From positions 1 to 64,000 of the forward strand of contig JAOZHP010000076.1 in the NCBI GenBank assembly GCA_026014815.1: 64,000 nt of DNA. The letters run 5' to 3'. Shown one piece after another: positions 42,614 through 49,320 of this stretch; positions within the stretch are counted from its first letter, which is position 1; each line of letters opens with the position of its first letter. The position numbers were made by a program, and so were the translations under genes. The notes under the pieces are model-generated. The model worked only from the letters and a program-made list of their open reading frames with translations. It had not been told where the DNA came from and made no database searches. The stretch comes from Candidatus Bathyarchaeota archaeon (GTDB lineage Archaea; Thermoproteota; Bathyarchaeia; TCS64).

Positions 42614-43183
42614 GTGGCAGAGATGGTTACAGCCCAGAGGATCACGGACACTGACTGGTACATAGCCGTGGCAGGTGTGAGAGACGCGAGTATAATCAGT
42701 GTTGACAGGACCCTTGAAGAGATCAGAGACATCGCAGGTGACGCTATCTTCCAGCTGTTTGACGCTGAGAAGGTAGCTGGCTCAAGGCATCTTATACATG
42801 CGGCAATCAACGCCGTTAAGGCTTTAGAGACCGGCGCCGCTGTCTCCAAGAGCCTCGACGTGGAGACTCTTCTTTACGCCTCATGTCACGACCAGATCTC
42901 CAAAGCCTTTCAGGTAATGGGATTAAAGGATGGAGTCATGAGCGTGGCAGTAATTGTACTGGCTAAGAAAATGGGTGAGGTCATTGAGAAGGCTGAGCAG
43001 ATCGCCGAAAAGCTCGGTGATATGGATGACTCCGTGCTTGAACTTTTCCCATTAAAATACGAGGCACTTAAGAAAGCATATGAGGTAACCGAAGAAGCCA
43101 TCACGATCATGGGGACTGAGCCCTATGATTCCTTGACTAGCCTCATTATCGAGAAAGGCTCGTTACTTCCCCTTAGAAAGTAG
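42614..43183 (+). CDS. cgi121: KEOPS complex subunit Cgi121
   Basis: A 189-residue protein of the Cgi121/TPRKB family. The recognisable core is SRHLIHAAINAVKALETG followed by LLYASCHDQISKAFQVMG near residue 85-105. In archaea Cgi121 binds tRNA and activates Bud32 within the KEOPS complex, which makes the t6A37 modification together with TsaC/Sua5. A TsaC gene lies about 1.5 kb away in this window. GTG at 42614 was used with AAGGGA upstream; ATG at 42623 is also possible. Its end overlaps the convergent THUMP gene by 21 bases. Confidence 0.82.
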   Translation: MAEMVTAQRITDTDWYIAVAGVRDASIISVDRTLEEIRDIAGDAIFQLFDAEKVAGSRHLIHAAINAVKALETGAAVSKSLDVETLLYASCHDQISKAFQVMGLKDGVMSVAVIVLAKKMGEVIEKAEQIAEKLGDMDDSVLELFPLKYEALKKAYEVTEEAITIMGTEPYDSLTSLIIEKGSLLPLRK

Positions 43184-43705
43184 GGCGTATCGTTCTTTCT
43201 GTATATTCAGAATATCCTCTGGCTTTACGACGGATACGCCTGTCTCGTTTCCTAAAACCTGAACAAGCACTACCCAATCAGGGTTCTCCAAGTTGACGGG
43301 GTTATCGATGACTGCAGCCACTGGGTCGATGAACTCTTGGCTCCTTAGCTGTGTTCGGCGCTTTTCAAGGGTGATCCGGAAGCTCTCACCGTCACTCATC
43401 CTCGACGCCTGCTCCTTGACTTCCGCTACTATTCTCTCGATATCCGTGGGTATCCACTTGGTGATGGGCATCACACGGTAGACAGCCTTGTACCTATCTG
43501 GCTCCCGCGTCATGTGCTCCCTGAGCCCATGCACTGCCTCCACTGGGTCCATGTTGGTGTATGCAAGTATAAGGCCCCTTACCCGTGCTCTGTTCACTTT
43601 GGGCTCCTCGTCTCCTGCGGCACGTAGGTTCATCCATAACTCGCTGCATGCCTGACTGACGCTAATCTGGTCGGTGGTCGCCAGTATGTTATACTTCATC
43701 AGCAT
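43163..43705 (-). CDS. THUMP-domain RNA-binding protein
   Basis: About 180 residues, mostly a THUMP domain (residues 40-160; LILAYTNMDPVEAVHGLREH and SFRITLEKRRTQLRS). Such proteins bind tRNA, and a stand-alone THUMP protein (Tan1) helps tRNA acetylation in eukaryotes. No catalytic domain is present, so it probably recruits another enzyme. The final segment KPEDILNIQKERYAL also fits. It is convergent with Cgi121, which also works on tRNA. Confidence 0.82.
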   Translation of the reverse strand: MLMKYNILATTDQISVSQACSELWMNLRAAGDEEPKVNRARVRGLILAYTNMDPVEAVHGLREHMTREPDRYKAVYRVMPITKWIPTDIERIVAEVKEQASRMSDGESFRITLEKRRTQLRSQEFIDPVAAVIDNPVNLENPDWVVLVQVLGNETGVSVVKPEDILNIQKERYALLSKGK

Positions 43706-43757
43706 AGCGTTGCATTGATCTGTTTTTTATATTGCGTTCACTGACCCCTTGTGAGCC

Positions 43758-44642
43758 ATGAAAGTAGGGTCTAGGTGCGGCTACTGCCTCCTCCACAGGG
43801 GCTACAAGATGATCAACCTCAGCACACAGGACGAGGAGGTACGCAGAGAAGCAATGACAGAGCTACTGCATCTCATGGGAGAACAGTACAACCCGGAGGC
43901 CGTGCCGAGCGTCATAGGCGCCGACAGGGGCAGAGTAATAGCACGCGTCACAGGATGCAAGGACCCCTACAAGCAACTCAAGAAAGAGGCTAACCAGCAG
44001 GCACTCGCGTTACTCCCTGGTCTCAAGAAACTTGTCGTGGATATTCCCCCTGAGGACAGGCTGAGGTTAGCCTGTCTTATTAGCTGTCTGGGAAACGTCG
44101 TGGATTATGACGTGCCTGGGAACAACAGCGACATCGAGGACGCCATGAAGTTCCTCGACCAGAGACTCTATGTAGACGACACAGACAAACTCAAGGCCCT
44201 CATCAAACCAGGTACGAGGCTCCTCTTCTTCACAGACAACGCTGGGGAGATAGCGTTCGACACCTTGGTGGTTGAGGAACTGAAGGCGCTGGGGTGCCAT
44301 GTAACCGTCGCCGTCAAGGGTGGACCGGGCTTAAATGACGCGTTGATGGAGGACGCCGAGACCGTGGGCATGACAGAGGTAGCAGACGAGGTAATAACCA
44401 CGGGCACCGACGCTATAGGCGTCAGGCTGGACGAGTCTCCTGATTGGTTCCTTGAGCGCTACTACTCAGCGGACATCATCGTGGCTAAAGGTATGGCGAA
44501 CTGGGAGACACTGACCGAGACCCCGGCGCCATGCCCATTGATGTATCTGTTCAGGACAAAATGTGAGCCCGTGGCACGAGCCGTAGGTGCTCCAGAGCAC
44601 GAAAACATCGGGTACTTGGTCGAGAAGGGCTGGAAACTCTAA
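43758..44642 (+). CDS. DUF89 metal-dependent phosphatase (ARMT1-like)
   Basis: This 294-residue protein begins with a Cys-rich segment (SRCGYCLLHRG), as in archaeal AF1104-type DUF89 proteins. The phosphatase core has the metal-binding motif LLFFTDNAGEIAFDTLVVEE near residue 155 and IIVAKGMANWETL near residue 238. The family removes phosphate from damaged or misplaced sugar phosphates or phosphorylated metabolites. The stop overlaps the convergent TsaC gene by four bases. The start is ATG with GTGA upstream. Confidence 0.85.
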   Translation: MKVGSRCGYCLLHRGYKMINLSTQDEEVRREAMTELLHLMGEQYNPEAVPSVIGADRGRVIARVTGCKDPYKQLKKEANQQALALLPGLKKLVVDIPPEDRLRLACLISCLGNVVDYDVPGNNSDIEDAMKFLDQRLYVDDTDKLKALIKPGTRLLFFTDNAGEIAFDTLVVEELKALGCHVTVAVKGGPGLNDALMEDAETVGMTEVADEVITTGTDAIGVRLDESPDWFLERYYSADIIVAKGMANWETLTETPAPCPLMYLFRTKCEPVARAVGAPEHENIGYLVEKGWKL

Positions 44643-45250
44643 CCTTTCAAAGTTTTAACTATCTGGTCTCCTGTGATGGGGCCGCTTCTCAGTATCCAGA
44701 GTTCCTCCCCGGTTAAGTCCAGGACTGTGGAGGGCAACTCACCGGATGTGGTGCCTCCGTCTATCACGAGGTTCACCTCGTCCCCCAGATGCCTGATGAC
44801 ATCTTTGGCGTTATCGTACGGTCCTTTCCCTGTCTTGTTGGCGCTTGTGCTGACGATGACACCCCCTGAGAGTTTGGCTAGCCTCCGAGCGGTTTCAAGA
44901 CCCGATACACGCACCCCGAGGGTCTTTCCTCCACGGTTCACCCAGATTGGGTAGTCCACCTTCTTGGGCAGTACCAAAGTCAATGGACCGGGCCAGAACT
45001 TTTCCGCGAGTTTCCTTGCTGCGGCGTTGAACTCCACCACTCTCTCCGCCGTCTCCGTGTCAGCGCAGATGATGGGAAGCGGATTGTCGGCTCTTCCCTT
45101 GATCTCGCAGACACGCCGCGTCGCGTCGGCGTTGCTGGGTTCACACCCCAGACCGTACACGGTCTCAGTGGGATAGATGACAACGCCGCCTGTCCTGATG
45201 ACGGTCGCAGCCTCCCGTAGGCCATGTTCATCGGGTTTAACTACCTTCAT
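44639..45250 (-). CDS. tsaC: L-threonylcarbamoyladenylate synthase (TsaC/Sua5 family)
   Basis: A 203-residue YrdC-fold protein that makes threonylcarbamoyl-AMP from threonine, bicarbonate and ATP, the first step of t6A tRNA modification. Recognisable motifs are YPTETVYGLGCEPSN near the start, KGRADNPLPIICAD, and a SANKTG segment near the end of the domain. Its length fits the short TsaC form rather than Sua5 with an extra domain. It lies near Cgi121 (KEOPS), which acts later in the same pathway. Confidence 0.9.
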   Translation of the reverse strand: MKVVKPDEHGLREAATVIRTGGVVIYPTETVYGLGCEPSNADATRRVCEIKGRADNPLPIICADTETAERVVEFNAAARKLAEKFWPGPLTLVLPKKVDYPIWVNRGGKTLGVRVSGLETARRLAKLSGGVIVSTSANKTGKGPYDNAKDVIRHLGDEVNLVIDGGTTSGELPSTVLDLTGEELWILRSGPITGDQIVKTLKG

Positions 45251-45293
45251 GATCGGTATCAGGAATACATGAATGGATTTAAGGACTGTGCAG

Positions 45294-46064
45294 CTACTCG
45301 GGGAAGATGTACCCGAGAGAGTAGATGGTGAACATACCCAGCAACAGGATGAACATCTGGATCACTGCCCTCCGTCTGTCGTTCTTTTCATGCATCTCCG
45401 GGATGAGTTCGCTTGCTGAGAGGAATATGAAGGCACCCGCGCTGAAGGCGATCATCCAGCCGCTCAGTGACTCCACCATGCCTATGAACATTGAGCCGAA
45501 GACGCCGCCTGCGACAACAGACAAGGCCGCAGCGAAGTTTAGTATCAACGCCCTTCTTCTTTCTATACCAGCGAAGACGAGTATCCCGTAGTCCCCCATC
45601 TCCTGAGGAAGCTCGTGGAAAGCAACCGCTATAGCGGTTGTCATGCCTATGCTGAACCCGTTGATGAACCCCGCGGCGATTATCATGCCGTCGATAAAGT
45701 TGTGAATAAAGTCACCTATGAGGTTCAGGTACGCGAAACTCTCGGGAGGCCTATCTTCATCATGCTCGAACTCGTGTGTGTGACCGTGACCATGGTACCA
45801 GTATAGGATGCGTTCTAGGAACATGAAGAAAACGAATCCTCCTGCGACAATTGGGAATACGAGGTTCTCATCCACAAGCTCTATTGCTTCTGGTAAGAGG
45901 TCAAACAAGGCTGCGCCCAGTATTGTTCCTGCTGAGTAGGCTACAAGCACAGTGAGTATTCGGTGAAGGGTTTTATCGTTCAGGCTTATTGTGAAGATGC
46001 CTATGAATGATAGTAGGCTGATTATTGAGGTTGCGACTATGGTTTGGAGCGTACTAGAAAGCAT
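45294..46064 (-). CDS. ZIP-family metal transporter
   Basis: A 256-residue membrane protein with about eight hydrophobic helices. The ZIP signature lies in VAFHELPQEMGDYGI (helix V, HELPxE) and in NLIGDFIHNFIDGMIIAAG (helix IV, His and Asp). A His-rich loop (YHGHGHTHEFEHDED) lies between helices III and IV and may bind metal. It probably imports zinc, iron or another divalent metal. It stands alone on the minus strand upstream of the DEAD helicase region. Confidence 0.92.
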   Translation of the reverse strand: MLSSTLQTIVATSIISLLSFIGIFTISLNDKTLHRILTVLVAYSAGTILGAALFDLLPEAIELVDENLVFPIVAGGFVFFMFLERILYWYHGHGHTHEFEHDEDRPPESFAYLNLIGDFIHNFIDGMIIAAGFINGFSIGMTTAIAVAFHELPQEMGDYGILVFAGIERRRALILNFAAALSVVAGGVFGSMFIGMVESLSGWMIAFSAGAFIFLSASELIPEMHEKNDRRRAVIQMFILLLGMFTIYSLGYIFPE

Positions 46065-46332
46065 CTTTTCATTCTTTTACATACTTGATAGTAAACCTTA
46101 CTGCATTCATAGAGGCATCTTGGATCACGTGTGGATAATAATCAAGTTAGATGTGAAAACATGCATGAAAACCAAGCGTAACCACCGAACTTGAAGTGAC
46201 TAGTACAGCCTGGAGGCAGTTACTCGAAGAATAAAAACCGGCATTTTAAGCCATAAAAAACCTAAGCGAGGCTTTATTAGAACCCCTGCGTTCTTGGATG
46301 AGAATTATATTCCAACAACACTGCTGATTAAA

Positions 46333-47454
46333 ATGGACTTTAACGAACTAGACTTCAAACAAGAGATCAAGAAAGCACTCAAAGAGCTAGGGTTCACTGA
46401 GATGTTTCCTATACAGGAAAACGCTATACCCCCGATGCTGGAAGGCAGAAACGTCATAGGGCAGGCAAAAACCGGTACAGGCAAGACAGCCGCCTTCGGG
46501 GTACCCCTCATCAATAACCTGGACCCGGATTCAGGGCACGTTGAGGGCCTAGTTATCGCGCCGACCCGTGAGCTAGCGTTACAGATCAACGATGACATTA
46601 ACACCTACGCCAAGCACAGCAAGGTCTGGGCTACACCCGTTTACGGCGGGGTCAGAATAGACGGTCAGTTCAGACAGCTAAGGAAGAACCCCACCATCGT
46701 GGTAGGAACCCCTGGAAGACTCATCGACCACATGAAGCGAGGCACATTGGAGCTACGCCACATAAAGATGATTGTAATGGACGAGGCGGACCGCATGTTC
46801 GACATGGGGTTCTACGAGGATATCGACTATATCCTTAACAGGACGCCGAAAACCAGGCAGGTGAGCCTCTGGAGCGCCACGTTCGACGACCGCACAAGGA
46901 AGTTGTCAGCCAAGTTCATGCCAAACAGCGTCACGATCAATATGAGCCGCGACGAGATAGGCTTGACAACCATCAAGCAGTACTACATGGTCCTGACGGC
47001 CTATGAGCGAGAGGAGACCCTTCTCAAGCTCCTGGATCACTTCATCATCGACCGAGGGATCATCTTCTGCAGGACCAAGTTTACGGTAGACCGTCTTAGC
47101 TCGGCTTTACAGCGAGCGAGGATACCCGCAGAGGCAATACACGGTAACTTTACACAGGCGAGACGACAGCAGGTACTGGACGGATTCAGGAACGGTGACT
47201 TTGAGCTCATGATAGCCACTGAAGTTGCGGCGAGAGGCTTGGATATCGAGGATGTTCCTTTCATTATCAACTATGATATCCCGGATGACCCTCACATGTA
47301 CTTTCACCGCATCGGCAGGACTGCCCGAGCAGGGAAACAAGGCACTGCTATCACTTTTGTGTTCCCGGATCAGGAGATGGAGCTGGAGCGCATCAAGGCG
47401 ATTACCAAGATGCCTCTCGAAAAGTTCTCGCTACCCCCTGATTTCCTCTTCTAG
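46333..47454 (+). CDS. DEAD-box RNA helicase
   Basis: About 373 residues from the ATG. It has the Q motif region (FTEMFPIQENAIPPML), Walker A AKTGTGKT, motif Ia PTRELA, motif II DEAD in VMDEADRMFDMGF, motif III SAT and motif VI HRIGRTARAG. It has only the two core domains, with no accessory domain. The likely role is RNA remodelling, for example in ribosome assembly or mRNA turnover. A frame from TTG at 46294 is longer, but the added residues look unlike the family. The alanine racemase gene follows after 36 bases. Confidence 0.93.
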   Translation: MDFNELDFKQEIKKALKELGFTEMFPIQENAIPPMLEGRNVIGQAKTGTGKTAAFGVPLINNLDPDSGHVEGLVIAPTRELALQINDDINTYAKHSKVWATPVYGGVRIDGQFRQLRKNPTIVVGTPGRLIDHMKRGTLELRHIKMIVMDEADRMFDMGFYEDIDYILNRTPKTRQVSLWSATFDDRTRKLSAKFMPNSVTINMSRDEIGLTTIKQYYMVLTAYEREETLLKLLDHFIIDRGIIFCRTKFTVDRLSSALQRARIPAEAIHGNFTQARRQQVLDGFRNGDFELMIATEVAARGLDIEDVPFIINYDIPDDPHMYFHRIGRTARAGKQGTAITFVFPDQEMELERIKAITKMPLEKFSLPPDFLF

Positions 47455-47489
47455 CCCCTCGATTTCTTAAATATCCATCAGCATGTATC

Positions 47490-48695
47490 ATGGTGAAAAC
47501 CATGAATGCTTACTTTAATGGTCAACCATCCCCTGAGGAGATTCTTGAAAGAGTGAAAGGTTTCCAGAGCTGGTTGGAGATAGACTTGGACGCCATAGGA
47601 CACAATTTAGATCAGGTCACCGCGAAGACAGGGAACGAGGTCATCCCATGCGTCAAGTCTAACGCCTACGGTCATGGAGTCGTCCCTGTGGTCAGCTACA
47701 TGATGACTAGAGGTGTTAATCGCGTCTTAGTTGCGAAGCTCCACGAGGCCCTGCAGCTAAGGGAAGCAGGGCTGGACTTGGGCATCGTGTCCATCGATCC
47801 CCTCTTCACCCCGGAGCAATTTGAGACAGTGGTGAAGAAGAATATCACTCACACTGTCTACCAGAGGAAAGCAGCAGAGGCCCTCAGCGATGCAGCTGTC
47901 AAACTGGGAAAGACGGCGAGCGTCTGGGTGAAACTAGACACAGGCCTCGGCAGGGTAGGAGTCAGGTGGACCGAGGCAGTAGGGCTCATCGAGTACATCC
48001 ATGGGCTCCCCAACCTGAGAATCGATGGCGTATTCAGTACTATGTCTGAGGAAGAGGCGCTGGACCAGCTACAAGTTAAACGAATATTAGCGATCGAGGA
48101 GATGTGCGCCGAGAAAGGCATCAGCGTGGGCACCAAGAGCATAGCCAGCAGCAACGCCATCTTCCACAAGCCCTACACATACTTGGACGCGGTACGGCCA
48201 GGACTCATGCTCCTCGGATTCTATCCTGAGGAAGAGGACAAAGACCACGGCATCGAACTCAAACAGAGCCTCGCTTGGAAGGCTCGGATCGAGCACGTGA
48301 AAACAGTCGAGGAAGGGGAGAGCCTCACCTATAGCCGGAGGTTCGTGGCTCCTAAGCGGATGAAGGTGGGCACCGTCCACATAGGCTACTATGACGGATA
48401 CCCGAGGGGACTCACCAAGAAGGGTAAGGTCAAGGTAGGTAATGAGGTCAGGGATGTCTTGGGCACAGTGTCGGTGAACCATTTTCTCGTGGACCTCACG
48501 GACACGGAGCTTGATGTCGGTGACACCATCGAGGCCATCAGCAGGGAAGGGGTAAACGACGCCCTCGGCGTGGCCACGGAGGCAGGGATAATGACATACA
48601 GCTTGGCGAACGGTCTCCACATGTTGACACCGAGGATCTACATCATGGATGGCAAGCCTGTTGCAATGAGCAAACTCAAAGTGCAGGAAGAATAA
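47490..48695 (+). CDS. Alanine racemase-family PLP enzyme
   Basis: A 401-residue fold type III PLP enzyme. The Lys binding PLP is in IPCVKSNAYGHGVVPVV near residue 53, and the C-terminal domain has a conserved tyrosine motif in HIGYYDGYPRG near residue 297. Family members racemise alanine or other amino acids. Archaea lack peptidoglycan, so D-alanine would serve another purpose, or the substrate differs. The ATG at 47490 was taken; an ATG at 47502 lies 26-35 bases after a TTAAATAT box (47467) and would be leaderless. Confidence 0.85.
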   Translation: MVKTMNAYFNGQPSPEEILERVKGFQSWLEIDLDAIGHNLDQVTAKTGNEVIPCVKSNAYGHGVVPVVSYMMTRGVNRVLVAKLHEALQLREAGLDLGIVSIDPLFTPEQFETVVKKNITHTVYQRKAAEALSDAAVKLGKTASVWVKLDTGLGRVGVRWTEAVGLIEYIHGLPNLRIDGVFSTMSEEEALDQLQVKRILAIEEMCAEKGISVGTKSIASSNAIFHKPYTYLDAVRPGLMLLGFYPEEEDKDHGIELKQSLAWKARIEHVKTVEEGESLTYSRRFVAPKRMKVGTVHIGYYDGYPRGLTKKGKVKVGNEVRDVLGTVSVNHFLVDLTDTELDVGDTIEAISREGVNDALGVATEAGIMTYSLANGLHMLTPRIYIMDGKPVAMSKLKVQEE

Positions 48696-48752
48696 GATTA
48701 TTCACGTGAAGCATCATCCTTTAAATCCTAGTTCCTGAATTATCAGGGAAGA

Positions 48753-48859
48753 GCCGGGGTAGCATAGATTGGCTAATGCGCTGGACTCATGATCCAGAGG
48801 TTACAGGCACCAGAGCCTTAGCCGGATAAAGAGCGTGGGTTCAAATCCCATCCCCGGCA
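48753..48859 (+). tRNA. tRNA-Met (CAT) with about 32 bases inserted in the variable region
   Basis: The acceptor stem GCCGGGG/CCCCGGC, discriminator A, the D arm (GCA...TGC), and the anticodon arm CTGGA-CTCATGA-TCCAG are normal. The T arm is GTGGG-TTCAAAT-CCCAT. Between the anticodon arm and T arm are 37 bases instead of about 5. They include a stem of GGTTACAGGC with GCCTTAGCC (one bulged base). An intron in the variable loop or an unusually long variable arm would both fit. The anticodon CAT marks Met (elongator-type) or tRNA-Ile2. The CCA end is not encoded beyond ACC. Confidence 0.75.
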
Positions 48860-48919
48860 CCTCATCAAATCTATTTGACTAAAAAAACTGAATTGAAGAT
48901 AAAAAAGAAAATTAGTGTT

Positions 48920-49207
48920 TTACTTGCCTTTGGCCATGCTTATGGATATGTTGCTGATGTTCCTCATTCCGCCGTCCTCTGACTCCAGCTGCTCCGTGTC
49001 TATGCTGATGTCCTTGACCACCAGGTCCGAGATGAACTGATTCCGTACGACCTCCGCCACATCCACCGCCTTGCTGATAGCACGCCCACGCGCCATCAAA
49101 ATGACCTCACTATCCTCATGTTTGAGGGCAGTCATCACCGCGAGGCAGTAAGCCATGACTGGTTTTCTGCCAATGTATACTATGTTACCTTGATCCATTA
49201 TGTACAC
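48920..49207 (-). CDS. Alba-family nucleic acid-binding protein
   Basis: A 95-residue protein with the Alba fold. The recognised segments are NIVYIGRKPVMAYCLAVMTA and GRAISKAVDVAEVVRNQF. Alba is an abundant archaeal chromatin and RNA-binding protein that dimerises and binds DNA in a sequence-independent way. The ATG at 49207 was kept; the ATG at 49198 is equally likely because the family often begins two or three residues before NIVYIG. A perfect inverted repeat (49212-49230) lies right before the start, and a TATA-like TTAATACT lies at about 49253. Confidence 0.93.
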   Translation of the reverse strand: MYIMDQGNIVYIGRKPVMAYCLAVMTALKHEDSEVILMARGRAISKAVDVAEVVRNQFISDLVVKDISIDTEQLESEDGGMRNISNISISMAKGK

Positions 49208-49211
49208 CTGT

Positions 49212-49230
49212 GTTTACCGGTTCGGTAAAC
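49212..49230. promoter_or_regulatory. 8-bp inverted repeat at the Alba promoter
   Basis: GTTTACCG and CGGTAAAC form a perfect inverted repeat with a 3-base spacer. It lies 5-23 bases upstream of the Alba ATG, and about 25 bases after a TATA-like box, so it overlaps the expected transcription start. A repressor bound here would block initiation. Autoregulation or control by another regulator is possible. Confidence 0.5.
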
Positions 49231-49320
49231 CATCCATAGTCCAACCAAGTATTAATCTTTTAGGAACCAGTCGAAGTGTTCCTGATCAGGTCTCCATCAA
49301 CACTATAAGATTTCCATAAT

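Noticed and set aside
48087-48620. 177-codon minus-strand open frame
   Set aside because: Antisense to alanine racemase, with no motif.
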